From Allolobophora icterica (taxonomy: Eukaryota; Annelida; Clitellata; Crassiclitellata; Lumbricidae): DNA of 64,000 bases. Below are positions 46,600-58,734 of the stretch, piece by piece. The position numbers and the translations under genes are program-made. The DNA lies in NCBI GenBank assembly GCA_963556255.1, contig OY744605.1, positions 86,992,289 through 87,056,288 of the forward strand, read 5' to 3'. The notes beneath the pieces are model-generated. The model worked only from the letters and a program-made list of their open reading frames with translations. It made no database searches and was not told the DNA's origin. How positions within the stretch are numbered: position 1 is the first letter of the stretch; every line of letters starts with the position of its first letter.

Positions 46600-48060
46600 G
46601 TGTCTGGTGTGAAATTCAATTCAACAAATCTATGATGCTTGTGGGAGGTTGCTATAGGGTACCTGATACCATTGAAGAAGTTGACCAAGGATTATGCAAA
46701 CTACTAGACATGGCCAATAAGGAAACGTCCTTAATTACGGGAGACTTCAACTACCATATTGATTTGGAAAGATTGGAAGCGGAGAGAGAAAAAGATAAGA
46801 TTCTCATAGATTTTGTTAGTGCCATCTTTATGCAGCAGCGTGTCACAGAGCCAACCAGAGGAAACAACATTTTGAACTTAGTTCTAACAGCAGATGAATA
46901 TATGGTTTAGAATGCGAGTGTGGGGGAGCATTTTAGTACTAGTGATCATCAGGTTGTCAGATGGAAATTAATCATGACATGGAAGCATGTACTCATAGTG
47001 CCAAATGTTGTTTAAAAAGGGAAATAGAAGTGATACAGGTAACTACAGACCAGTCAGTTTAACCAGTGTGGTGTGCAAGGTCATGGAAAGAATTATTAAG
47101 GATATTATAGTGGAGCATTTGAATGCGCATGATATTATAAATGGCAGTGAACATGGATTTACCAGAGGCCATTCGTGTTTGACAATTCTGTTGGACTTCT
47201 TTGAGGTCTATGGAACTCCCTTCCCTTGGTACTGCGTGGGACTCTACTTGTTAGGTTCTCTCTCTCTGTTGTTCATAGTTTAAAGTCTTTTCTGTAATGC
47301 TGAGAGTGCCTCTGAATGGTTCACACTGTGAGAGGTGCTTTATAATTCACAGATACCATACCATACCGTTCGTAGTTTTTATTAAGGACATGATGATGGG
47401 ATTTTATTGGAAAACAATTAGAAGTTTAGCAGATGATACTAAACTGTATACAACAGTGGATGATGAAGAACAAGTGGAGATACTGCTGGAAGATCTAAGA
47501 AGAATGTTCAGATGGTCATAAGACTGGCAAATGCTCTTTAATTTGGAAAAGTGCTCAGTTATGCATAATTTATGGGGAAGAGAAACAACATGTTTCATAT
47601 GAAACTGGGGTAAGGTGTTGAAAGTGAATGATGAAGAAAGGTACTTGGGTGTGACTATGCACAAGAGTGCAAAACTTTCAAGGCAATGTGCTGAGGCATC
47701 AAAAAGGCTAACTCAACATAAACACCAGAGACAAGGATACAATGAGGTTAGGCCACAGTTACAATACTGCATCCAGGTATGGAATCCATACCTGAAACAG
47801 GACATGGAAAACTGGAGAAAGAGGAAATAAGAGCTACAAAAATGATTTGGGGCTACAAGGATTTGAGCTATGAAGAAATGGTGAAAAGATGTGGATTGAC
47901 AACATTGGAGAGAAGGAGGAGCAGAGAAGATCTAATCGAAGCATATAAGATTATCAATGGAAAGGAAGCACTGCAGTGGCAGAGGCTCTTTGAATTAGCA
48001 CAAGGCAAACAAGGCAACTTGGGGACACAGGTATAAATTGTTTAAGGAGCCAAAAGGAAC
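46600..48060 (+). pseudogene. Degenerate CR1-like LINE (endonuclease to RT C-terminus)
   Basis: Successive broken frames give an endonuclease piece (ETSLITGDFNYHIDLE near 46725; TRGNNILNLVLT near 46855) and an RT start (MLFKKGNRSDTGNYRPVSLT near 47005; GSEHGFTRGHSCLT near 47140). These are followed by LADDTKLYTTVDDEEQVE near 47430 (catalytic ADD) and the C-terminal LTTLERRRSREDLIEAYKII near 47900. The many frameshifts and the deletion between 47210 and 47380 show it is dead. Confidence 0.8.
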
Positions 48061-48389
48061 ATTAGGGCAGATATTCTTCAGTGCAAGAGTTGTAGAGCTG
48101 TGGTATGGTGGATGATAGTACTGTCTCAGTGGACAATATCACAGCTTTTATGAAGTAAGGGGAATTGGGCTATTCAGCATTCCAGATTAATTCGCAGGAT
48201 TTCTAAAACAGATTACACGTCTTCTGAACCACTTAAAACACTTGTTATAAATGTTATGCAAATTATACTATAACCAAAATTTGATTAAACACAATAATTT
48301 ATGTTCCCTTTCAGCAGGCCTTGTGTGGGAAATTAACTCAGACCAATTTCATATATCCAGAAAGTCGATTTTGTTTAAGACCTACTGAT

Positions 48390-49507
48390 ATAACAGCATA
48401 ATTCCCTTGCTCAATTCTAATCCCCAATTCTCTGGCCAAAAATTTAACATTTCTAACACCACGGACCCAAAACATGAAAAGCCACACAATTCCTATGCTG
48501 AATTCTAATCCACCACTCTCTGACCAAAGATTTAACAAAATTCATAACACTACGGACAGTGATGGGCAATAGTTAACTAAAAAGTTGCTAACTTTTAGTT
48601 TAACTAAAAAATTTAGTTAAGCAAGAAGTTTAACTAAAAAATAGTTTAGTTAAAACCATAGTTTAACTAAAAAAATTAGTTGCTAACTAAATAGTTTAAC
48701 TAAAAAAATCAGCAATATGCTACTGTTTTTCCACAGTGAACATTTAATACTGTCAGCAAAAAAACATGTTAACACTGCATGGTTTTAGCATTAGCAGCCT
48801 GTGTTTTGAAATTCATACACTACTTACAGTACACATGTAACTGTATGACAGAACAGTACACATTGCATAGTTTGAAGGTTAAATTGGCATTGACGCTTTG
48901 CATTATTATAGTTCACTTAACGTCTTTTATTGTGAAAATGTTTGTCATAAAAAGTTTGAAAAAAGTTGGAAAAAGTTTAACTACTTTTTTTAAGGTTAGT
49001 TAACTAATTTCCAAAATCAGTTGCCAACTTTAATGCTAAAACCATGCAGTGTTAACATGTTTTTTTGCTGACAGTATTCAATGTTCACTGTGGAAAAACA
49101 GTTGCATTTTGCCAACTTAAACTATTTTTTTAGTTGGAAAATAGTTTTAGTTGAACTAAAAAAAATAGCTTAGTGCCCATCACTGACTACGGACCGAAAA
49201 CATGGAAAAGCACACAATTCTTGTGCTGAATTCTAATCCATCACTCTCTGACCAAAGATTTAACAATTCTACATTCTACATAACACTACGGACCGAAAAC
49301 ATGGAAAACCACACAATTCTTGTGCTGAATTCTAATCCATCACTCTCTGACCAAACTTCACCAAAGATTTAACAATTCTACATTCTACATAACACTACGG
49401 ACTGAAAACATGGAAAGCCACACAATTCCTATGCTGAATTCTAATCCACCACTCTCTGACCAAAGATTTTACAATTCTGATACTACGGACCGAAAACATG
49501 GAAAGCG
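48390..49507. repeat. ~95-bp tandem repeats split by a hAT element
   Basis: About five units share ACTACGGACCGAAAACATGG, CACACAATTC-TGTGCTGAATTC and CACTCTCTGACCAAAGATTT. Units are imperfect. A 629-bp hAT element sits inside one unit with a perfect target duplication. Confidence 0.88.
48557..49185. mobile_element. Foldback hAT element with CAGTGATGGGCA ends (629 bp)
   Basis: It has terminal CAGTGATGGGCA and TGCCCATCACTG and the 8-bp duplication ACTACGGA (48549-48556 and 49186-49193). The arms are long inverted repeats: the block CAGCAAAAAAACATGTTAAC near 48755 returns reversed near 49050. The ends are rich in TTAGTTAACTAAAA palindromes. It is non-coding. Confidence 0.93.
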
Positions 49508-50209
49508 TAAACCATATTTTATTATTTATTAATTTATTTTCACATGTATTATTATTTATTTATTCGGAAAAAAGTATCAGTACAAGTTGCAATAAAAACA
49601 CTATACAGAACCTACAGTTATGTAATACAAATAATTTTCAACAACCCTATCAGAATAATGTATTTTCGATTTGATGCGACAATGTTTTCGATAAGTATTT
49701 TAAGCTTGCCCACAATGCTGAGCTGAATGTCCCACAAAGTTAATGAATATGCATGCACAGCTGTGATAGGCTGAATGTTATGCATATTCAAGTTAATTTG
49801 CGAAAGAGGTTTATGAATATTAATGACATCCTCCTACAACGGTGGGAAAAGGAAACACGCCCCCGGGCCACCGAAACAATTATTCCTGACGCCGAGGGCC
49901 GCACCAGTAAACTCAAAAGCTATGACTAAAATTTATTGAAAATTACTAACTTATTATGACAATAATTATGTAATAATCAGTTAATAATAGCATATATGTA
50001 GGCCTATCGTATGCGTTATAGTAGTTCACGCAAAAAAGGATATCAATAAACGTTCAAGCACGTTTTTAGTGAGATATTTGGCTTCGAACTGTGCTTGCAA
50101 TTTCTTATTTTCGGTTGGCATTCAGCTTTGGCGGGCCATTTAAAATCAGCCCGCGGGCCGCATGTGGCCCGCGGGTTCGACAGTAGGCCTACTGGTCTAT
50201 ACCTTGGCT

Positions 50210-50960
50210 GTGGTCAATTTTTAATCTTCATCTGTTCCACCACTAGGCAGCAGCTTGATAAACTCGACATTTTATTGCTGTCTCGGAGATTCCCTGCTAA
50301 CGTAGAGCCCTCTACCGTCCGGGATTTGGGTGTCACATTTGACTCCTCCCTCACTTTCACAAAGCATATCTCGAGCCTGACTCGCTCCTGCTTCTTTCAA
50401 CTGAGGCGTGTCAGGGCCATTAGGCTTTTGGTCTCACGTCTTTACCAACATAGTCCATGCATTTGTCTGCTCACGCTTGGACTACTGCCATTCGCTTCTC
50501 ATGGGTCTCCCTAAACAACGTCTCCTCCTTCAAGCAGTCTTAAATGCATCAACTGCGCTCATAGCCCGACTGCGCTGTTTTGCACACATCTCTACTTACA
50601 TGCTTAAAGTATTGCGCTGGCTCCCCATTGCTGAGCGCATCCAGTATAAAATTCTCTCTCTCGTCTCCAAATCGCAACTGGGTGCTGCCCAGAAACACCT
50701 CTCTGACTCTTTTTGTAAGCCGTTATCTGCATCCTCGTCTCGCTCATTGCGCTCTGCAAATCTACTTGACATCTATGTACCCAGGACTAGGACTTCCTTG
50801 GTCCAACACTGGGTATCTGATGTTGTGGATCCATCGATCTGGAACGACCTTTCCCCCACTTAAGGCCAAACTAATGTCTGGCTTCTCCTCATCGGTCTCT
50901 CGCTCCATAAGGGCATTTCTGTTTCCCCGGAGCTTCTGTGCATCTGAATATATACACTCT
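50210..50960 (+). pseudogene. CR1/L2-like LINE, RT C-terminal fragment
   Basis: Broken frames contain VEPSTVRDLGVTFDSSLTFT, then SCFFQLRRVRAIR, VHAFVCSRLDYCHSLLMGLP and LRWLPIAERIQYKILSL. These match the C-terminal half of CR1/L2 RT proteins. It starts about 15 bp outside the hAT right end. Confidence 0.78.
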
Positions 50961-50979
50961 TAGATACGAAACGCTTGTC

Positions 50980-51297
50980 CTCAATCTGTGACAATCCTTT
51001 CCCACCACTGCCACAACTGTTTGTTGTCGGACTCAATGAAAACTTCCGAATTGTTCCAAGGAAACACTGAGCTGAACTGAAAGTGAGAGAGAGTAGCCTA
51101 GGGGATAGGTGGATGGAAGAGTCAGGCAGTTGCTTTATCTGATCTTGTAATCCTACAATAATGACTTCAGTTTGGGCAGGTTTGAGACAAAGGAAGTCTG
51201 GGGACATCCATTTTAGGATTGAGTTGATGACAAGTGAGTGATGGATGAGGAAACTGAACCAGAATAGAAAGATATAAGGAGTGAGTGTCATCTGCAT
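50980..51297 (-). pseudogene. Small LINE RT fragment
   Basis: On the minus strand, MSPDFLCLKPAQTEVIIVG followed by QDQIKQLPDSSIHLSP resembles the thumb region of L2-like RTs (LCLNPDKTE). It is only ~100 codons, with no catalytic motif. Confidence 0.5.
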
Positions 51298-51550
51298 ACA
51301 TAGAGATGGTGGTCAACTTTAGCAGGATAAATATCGAGAAGACAGAGGCAAGAGACTTGCTAATGACTAATTACAGGTACTGGTCTATTGTAAAGATAGA
51401 CAAGCAGAGTTTGAGTGAAGTGGGGTTCGGTGACTCCTGATTAGTAGAGGTTGACGAATGATTTAGAAGCCAAGTAGGCCTATTCATTCAGCTGGGCAAG
51501 GACAATTCGTTAAGTCAGCTTAGATAATAAACACAGATTGGAGATGAGAC

Positions 51551-51728
51551 CAGTGCTCGAAATGGACCGGAACGCACCGGAACGCCGTTCCGGTTCGTCA
51601 AATGCATCCGTATTATCGTTCCCTTTCGTCCAGTGGAAAATACTATGAAATTAACGTTTTTATTGTGTGAATGCTCCCATATCTTTGACTAGCGTTCCGT
51701 TTCGTAAAATTTTCCATTTCGAGCACTG
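51551..51728. mobile_element. hAT MITE, family copy 3 (178 bp)
   Basis: It has the same ends as 12914-13091, with the 8-bp duplication GATGAGAC (51543-51550 and 51729-51736). It keeps the internal GTCCAGTGGAAAATACTATG that copy 2 has partly lost. Confidence 0.95.
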
Positions 51729-51736
51729 GATGAGAC

Positions 51737-53799
51737 CCTATTTAGAGAGGCCTTAAATGAGGTTTTCTTTCATTTGAAGTTGGGTGACACTAGACTAGTT
51801 AAAAGCAATATCAAAGTAAGAAGTAGAGACACAGTAGAGAGGAGGTAGAGAGGAACTAGAGAGGTTGATCATATTAGTGATTACAAGGACAGACGCAGAG
51901 TATTTAAGAGGCAAAGTACTAACAGGATCTAGTCCGCATTTTTGTTGGGGAGATAATTTAGAAGGCATGATACTTCTCAGTTACAAGGTGACTTGCTAAT
52001 GACTCATTACTGAGAGAGATTTGCTAATGACTATTTGCAGAGACAGACACTGAAAGAGACTGCCTTTTCTCTAATGACTAATTACAGAGATTAAAAAGAG
52101 AGACAGACAAGCAGTCAGGCAGAGAGGGAAACAGAGACAGACATGTGCAGAGAGACTAAAGGCTTTATCCTCAGAGTCGTTATTAGAACCAGATATCTTG
52201 TCTCAGTTATCATCTATATATTTAGTCTAGTTAAGTTATCTAAGTTAGGCTTGGGTTAGTCTTCCTGTTCGGTCTATCAGTGTCCCATCATCCCATCATC
52301 CATGTTCTCTTGTCTCAGTTACTATTAAAATATGACACGAAACGTCTTATCATCTGTCGGTTTTTATCTTATTTTCTCTATTTCCTTTTAACATGTTTCT
52401 CTTCTTCCTCGCAGCTGTTTTCCCGCCCTCTCTTTCTCCATCCATCCCCAAACTACTTAGACATTGTCCCCTCTTTGATCAGCATCGTCGCCCTCTCTGT
52501 CCTACAACACGCAGTATGTCTCTGCGGCTGGCACTGACATCAGAGACAGCCCTGACTAATGGACGAGAGATTCAGACGCTGGGGCTCCCACCTCCACCCC
52601 ACATCTGCCGCTAGAGAATGGGAAGATGGCTGGAGGACTAATGGGGCAGCTGCCTTCTACGCAATCCACGGCACAAAGGACCGACGAGGAATAGGTGGAG
52701 GAGGAATATGAGAAGAAGGAAGAGAAGGAAAATGAAGAGGATGAACGATGATTAGGACAGGAATGAGAGAGGAGGAGAATTAGGTGTGTGAGGAAGAGGA
52801 GGAGGAGGCGGGGAGGGGAGGGGAGTAGGATTACTAGAAGAAAGGATAACGGAGGAGGGCTGGGAGTAGAAAGGAGAAGCGTTTTAGTTAGTCCTGATGA
52901 AGAGATGCCAATCATGATACATTAAGCTTATAGCATGAGCATTTTGTGCTGTTGGCATTAACTGCCTGCATTGCAATGTAATGTGACAATTATATTGCGC
53001 CTTCAGAGCGCTTCCAAAAAGCGCTGATCGCATGGCTGCCTAACTGATCTGAAAGTCTTTAGGTAACCAGAGAACGTGAGTTGGGTTGAATCAACTGAAA
53101 CATTGAGTATATAATTATAACGCTTTCTTCTGTGTCACTGATTCATCTACACTTAGAACAGATTGACCCTAACCCTGATTGAATCTGTCAACTGAATCCG
53201 TGCGTATATATAATATATAGGACAGAACATAACTGAAATTTAATTTATTTCTTTTTTGTTCTGTTATAAATCATGAAACGATTGTCTAGTGATGACAGGT
53301 GATGACAATTGGAATGGTCTCTAGTTGCATCAAGTGTTGCTGCGTCTAATTGTCTCCGCCTGTTACTCCAGTTTTCCATCAACTTCAGCGCTGCCTTTCA
53401 GTCGGATGTCGTTCATCAATATCTATATTCGTTTATTGGAACAAAGTCTGACAGACAGCAGAGAGCTACAGCAAATTAAATCTGACAAACAAGATATATC
53501 AGGAGAAGAGGTTAAGGCCGCTAGCAAGTTATTGCTACCGGCAATAATGACCTTAAAAATGATTGACCCTGCTGATAAATGGAATGTCTGGTTGTGAGAG
53601 AGATGCATACGTTGTTCGCCATTTGCTTACTAATGAAACCACGGTCTCTATTCGCTTTAAGAAGTCAGAGGAGCCTGGGATCCGATCCATCGATAGATGG
53701 CAGCATTTGGTCCGTTGCACGAAAACGTTCCGCTGAACTGACAAGATCTGCCGCCGGCCTCGATTAACTCACGTGAAACAGATAAGCAGATGCACGCAG

Positions 53800-53802
<3 letters not shown>
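51737..53802. other. No gene supported
   Basis: There are purine-rich and GACAGA-rich stretches (for example 52090-52160 and 52700-52830) and short ORFs without recognisable products. Confidence 0.4.
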
Positions 53803-53841
<39 letters not shown>

Positions 53842-53886
53842 GTCAACTGAATCCGTGCGTATATATAATATTAAATCTGACAAACA

Positions 53887-53952
<66 letters not shown>
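53803..53952. repeat. Two (TA)n runs
   Basis: TA repeats at 53803-53839 and 53889-53952 flank a short copy of nearby sequence. The second is the left target of the LTR element, and the run at 58322-58408 is its right side. Confidence 0.95.
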
Positions 53953-53956
<4 letters not shown>

Positions 53957-54434
53957 AGCTTGTTAGTCTAGAGGTGAAATGTGAGTTAGAATGATACGAG
54001 AAATGACAAGAAAAACGAAGACTTTCGCAATATTGATAAAACGTATATTTACACTATGTACATAATTGAAACGATACTCACACATACAAGACAAACGAAA
54101 CGTCAAAAGACAGACTCTCCGAGAAGACGCCTGCACAAACTCCACAAAGGAAGATACAACTCGAGAACCGGCAATTAAACATGAGTAGCGACCACGCAGG
54201 GTACACTCTCTGAAAACGACCACAAAATGGTACTTACAATGCGTGACACAACCAGTGCACGTCTTACGACTTACTTAAAACTAAAACCGGTCTCCCTGTA
54301 GACACAAGAACACTGCTATATATAGTCAACGAGACCATCCTACATTTAGCTTCAAACGAGGTGCGTCTTAACTAAGGTTAGAAAGTGCACGTGAGGATGA
54401 TAATGGCGGGATGGCTGAAGGCCAACTCCCAACA
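53953..54434 (-). repeat. 3' LTR of the second LTR element
   Basis: It is 482 bp, the partner of 57840-58321. The G-rich polypurine tract lies just inside (54435-54448 on the minus strand). Confidence 0.95.
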
Positions 54435-54582
54435 GACCCCCCCCCACTACGAAAAAGAGGAAACATTAAAAGTGTTTCCGACCATGCAAAAACTACAAAT
54501 ATACATGAATTTAAACTATATCGAAAGTTCATCAACATAACAGTCCACTAGAAAACGTTTACAACACAAAAAAGAGAATCAT

Positions 54583-57500
54583 CTATGTAGGCTTAATGAA
54601 AGAGACCGACAGTCCGTAGAAATCTATGGAAAGTTCGTACATTAAAACTGAGAGGCGACTTAATATGTCTGGTAACACATTGTCTCGACCAAGCCGATGC
54701 TTAATGTTCAAGGAATATTGTTGGAGTTCAAGACTCCATCGCAAAAGTTTCGCATTCGAAGGAGCCATGCGATTTATGAACTGAAGTGGGCTATGGTCCG
54801 TATAGACAACCACTGGAGCGGAACCAAAGTACACGCTGAACGCGCGTACACCGACCACCAGCGCAAGTGCCTCCTTCTCAATGGTCGAATAGCGTACTTC
54901 AGCCGAAGTACGCTATTTCCGACTCAGGTAGCAGACCGGGTGTTCAATCTCGTCAGTTATCTGAAATAGACAACCTCCCAAACAAAAGTACGAAGCATCC
55001 ACAGCTAAATAAAAAGGTTTGTCAAAATCTGGCGGTTTAAGTATAGGCCGCGAAGCCATCCTAGACTTCAAATCAATGAATGCATTCTCAGCCTCAGGAG
55101 ACGAAGTAAACCGGTGACCTTTCTTAAGTAACAAAGTAAGAGGTAACGTTAACTGAGAGTAATGCGGCAGGAACTTGCGGTAATAACCAGCCAAACCCAG
55201 AAAAGATTGAACCTGCTTCTTATTGTCAGGATCGGCTACCGTAAGCGCATTCAACTTACGAAAGTCTGTGCACAGCCGCAGAGACCCATCCGATTTAGGT
55301 ACAAGTACAATAGGCGAAGCCCACGCACTTTCGGACTCCTCTACAATGCCTTGTTCAATTAGGCCTTTAATCTCTTTGTCTACCTGTGCCATACGCTCAG
55401 GATGCAACCGATAGGCTGTCTGCCGTACTGGTCGTGCACCAGGTATCAACTCAATACGGTGTGCAATAAGTGAAGTCTTGCCAGGTACATCGCTAAACAC
55501 ACCCTTAAACGTACTAAGCATGTCCAGCAATTCATTCCGTTGCACAAAATTCAAAGGACTATTTGAGACCACCACTTCTAATTTAGGCGACTCAGACACA
55601 TTCACACTTGCAGGCATATCATGAGCAACGTACAATAACTTAGCACGCAACTGCGTAGGAACAACAATTTGCGTATACCCTAAATCATCAGGCGTATCTA
55701 AATCCTTCCACTGCCTCACCAAAATTCCGTTAACAGTCGAATACGATTGGCGTTCCATATATTGACCATCCCTTCGCTCAACCAGCTGATACGAGGGAAG
55801 CAAAGACGTATCGGCTTTCTGCATATCAATTAAAGTCTCGCGCGACACTACATTGGTTAAATCAGCATGCACTGCAGTAGACTCTTTGAATAAGGCACTC
55901 AAGTCTACGTCTAACTGCACATTTATATCAGCAGACTTATCTTCTACAGATTGAGTATGCGACACAGGTAAAGAGCCAGAATCGGTCAATTTAACTTGAG
56001 CGCGTGTAGTCACTCCCACATTTATCTCATCTTGTGGACTATCCAAGTCGTTACCAATTAGAACGTGAATGCCAGGTGGCAAATGGTCTACCAACCCACA
56101 TAAGATGGTGCCGTTAGCAAATTTAGACTCAACTCGAATTTCAACCAAAGGAACACGAAGCGTGACACCCGAGATACCTGTAATAAGGCGACCCTCACCG
56201 GTGTAACAGAACTCATTAGCATGCAATAATTCCTTGCTAGCCAAGCTTTGCAAAGAACCAGTATCTCTTAACACAACAATATTGCGAGAAAGTCCAGTGG
56301 GCGTATACACATAGCCAGACGAACAGAATGACAAGTAGCCAGCGTCGACCATTTTAGTCGGCCCATCCTTCACTTGTACAGACGTATCTACGCCCATAAC
56401 TAATTCTACATTCTTAGGACTGGTGTTCTGCAGAGCAGCGAAATCCCGTTTTGACCTCAATTCTGGATGTAATTTGTAACATGAAGAAACCCCATGATTA
56501 GATTTACCGCAGTAAGTACAAACAATCAGGGACTCCCATGACTTGTGAAATTGGCCCTCTTTACGAAAAGTTTTCGGCGACCAATGAGTTTTAGCTCCAC
56601 GATCCGAATCACGACCAAATCCAAAATTTTCCCATTTTTCATCATTCGAATGCAAGACAGAAGCATGCACAGGGAAGGGCTTATATAGAATAGCAAATTC
56701 GTCTGCCAACTTCGCAGCGGCTGAAACTGTCGCGGGCTTTTTGTCAATTATCCATCTATGGATTTCAACAGGCAAGCAAGTCACAAATTGCTCAAGTTTA
56801 AAGACTTCAAAGGCCTTAGTCAAGTCATTAAACGCATCTTCACCTTCCAGCCACCTTTGAAAAGGTAACGCTAAGCGGAAAGCGAAAGCAGAGTAAGTCT
56901 CCTGCGCACCCTTAACCAAAGTTCTAAAACTCTTCCTGTAAAATTCCGGCACCCTAACAAATGCAGTCAACAAAGCCTGTTTTAGGGTGTCAAAATTCTT
57001 ACAGTCCTCAAGAGATAACTCCGAAAAAACCTGTTGAGCTTTACCAGTTAATTGAGGGTGTAACAAAGCAGTCCATTTATCTCTTGGAAATTTATGAATG
57101 GTCATAGCCTTCTCAAAGGAAACAAAATAATGTTCTATATTCGTCTCGTCAAATTTAGGGACCAATTTAATGGCAGAAGCTATGCGAAACACATCTTTGT
57201 CCTGTTCGGGACCTGGGTTCAAAACCTTAGCCTCTATGCGCTTTAGCTCTAACTCATATTGTCTCTGCCTCTCCTTGTCTTCACCCTCTGCTCTCCTCAC
57301 TCGTTCTCTTTCCTCCATCTTCAATTTTTCCTGCAAGTTTCTGTCTTCAGCCTCTCGTTCTTGCCTTTTGTCTTCCATTCTCAACTTCTCCAATTGAAAT
57401 TCTCTGTCACTATCTAACTTCGTCAATTCAGTCTTTTCTACCGCTTCCCGAGACCCAATCTCCTGCGGTCTAAATCCAAAATGGAACACATCTTTTCCCT

Positions 57501-57705
57501 GCGTTCTCAATTTAGCAAGAATTTTCTGCATTTGAGGCTTACTCATGCCTCTAGTGTCTTGATCTAATTTCTCTAATTCAAATCTTAGTTCGTCAGCTGA
57601 CATATCGAAAATGTCGTCCAAACTCAGGGGCTTAGTCACCGGAGAGTGAAGGCCACTCCCAACCGGAGAAGCGGTTGCCGATGTATCAGACCCAAATGTA
57701 GCCAT
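54583..57705 (-). pseudogene. Gag-pol polyprotein with large internal deletions
   Basis: The start is taken at MATFGSDTS (57705); an in-frame ATG 33 bp upstream is possible. The order is: Glu/Arg-rich coiled coil (~100-165); Gag capsid region (~170-330); zinc knuckle CTYCGKSNHGVSSCYKLH (~410); protease VVLRDTGSLQSLAS (~490); the first half of an integrase zinc domain ending in LLYVAHDMPAS (~675-690). The integrase core is missing. The RT begins (GSLRLCTDFRKLNALTV) but jumps to NKKQVQSFLGLAGYYRKF, losing the catalytic palm. RNase H follows (YLAVDASYFCLGGCLFQ; YTDHSPLQF), interrupted by one in-frame TAG at 54913-54915. Gag, protease and most of RNase H remain. Confidence 0.88.
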
Positions 57706-57824
57706 GATACAAAGTCGTATGCACAAAAACGTGTACAACTTCCAACAAAAATCGTCAAATACGCAAACACAATTTCCAATTTTGAAATTTCCAATTTAAC
57801 AAAACGGAAAACGGTGAATTTTAA

Positions 57825-57837
57825 GGACGAGCCCCCA
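57825..57837 (-). other. Primer-binding site, tRNA-Pro type
   Basis: Two bases inside the 5' LTR the minus strand reads TGGGGGCTCGTCC, matching the start of the tRNA-Pro primer site known from murine-leukaemia-type retroviruses. Confidence 0.75.
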
Positions 57838-57839
57838 TA

Positions 57840-58316
57840 TGTTAGCTCGTTAGTCTAGAGGTGAAATGTGAGTTAGAATGATACGAGAAATGACAAGAAA
57901 AACGAAGACTTTCGCAATATTGATAAAACGTATATTTACACTATGTACATAATTGAAACGATACTCACACATACAAGACAAACGAAACGTCAAAAGACAG
58001 ACTCTCCGAGAAGACGCCTGCACAAACTCCACAAAGGAAGATACAACTCGAGAACCGGCAATTAAACATGAGTAGCGACCACGCAGGGTACACTCTCTGA
58101 AAACGACCACAAAATGGTACTTACAATGCGTGACACAACCAGTGCACGTCTTACGACTTACTTAAAACTAAAACCGGTCTCCCTGTAGACACAAGAACAC
58201 TGCTATATATAGTCAACGAGACCATCCTACATTTAGCTTCAAACGAGGTGCGTCTTAACTAAGGTTAGAAAGTGCACGTGAGGATGATAATGGCGGGATG
58301 GCTGAAGGCCAACTCC

Positions 58317-58321
<5 letters not shown>
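57840..58321 (-). repeat. 5' LTR of the second LTR element
   Basis: It is 482 bp, with TGTTGGGAG at the start and CTAACA at the end on the minus strand. Confidence 0.95.

Positions 58322-58408
<87 letters not shown>
58322..58408. repeat. (TA)n microsatellite
   Basis: About 43 TA units, right flank of the LTR element insertion. Confidence 0.98.
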
Positions 58409-58409
<1 letters not shown>

Positions 58410-58539
58410 GTGGTCGGCACGTGCAACGGTAACAATTTATTACATACATTTGAAGAAAAGAGAAGAGAACTCCTTTAAGCTAGCCTGAGAAGCAACCATA
58501 TGTATTAAATGTTAGTGATTTCATCTTCTTAGCCTTGGC

Positions 58540-58734
58540 ATAATGAGGCGGGTGGCCAGTCCTCTCCCTCGCCGTCTCATCTTCCCACCGACGTTGTGCG
58601 GCCAGTGTAGGCCTACTCATAAAGCTGATCTGGCTTAGGGGTGCAGATGGAGCAGAAATCTCGAAACAAATTTCTGCCCTGGCGGGGCTTTGAACCCCAA
58701 CTTTGTTGATAGTCCAGCACGCTAACCACTTGGC
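58540..58734 (-). repeat. tRNA-derived SINE-like sequence
   Basis: The minus strand reads GCCAAGTGGTTAGCGTGCTG, an A-box region, followed by GGGGTTCAAAGCCCCG, a B-box region, with good spacing. It ends directly at a hAT element, so the SINE head is probably truncated by that insertion. Confidence 0.6.

Larger units (their letters stand above)
41340..50194. mobile_element. Large hAT-type element with long inverted ends, filled with insertions
   Basis: It starts CAGTGCTGTCCAACC at 41340 and ends CTACTG at 50194; the 8-bp sequence GTCTATAC stands on both sides (41332-41339 and 50195-50202). Sub-terminal DNA is also inverted: CACCGTTGTA...TCATTAATATTCATAAAC at ~41390-41425 recurs, reversed, at ~49810-49845. 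The right end has an extra GGGCCGC-rich ~300 bp outside that block. No hAT transposase was recognised. The interior carries a LINE, two smaller hAT elements, a SINE, a MULE-like fragment and two tandem-repeat fields. Confidence 0.85.
53953..58321 (-). mobile_element. Young LTR retrotransposon, integrase and RT core deleted
   Basis: Two 482-bp LTRs (TGTTAGC...CCAACA in plus orientation) differ visibly at one base (T/C at position 9). The minus strand carries gag-pol. A primer site TGGGGGCTCGTCC and a polypurine tract (AGTGGGGGGGGGTC) are present. It is inserted in a TA microsatellite, so the target duplication cannot be read. Remnants of the integrase zinc domain lie before the RT, so its parent also had Gmr1-like order. 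It could only move using proteins from a complete relative. Confidence 0.93.
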
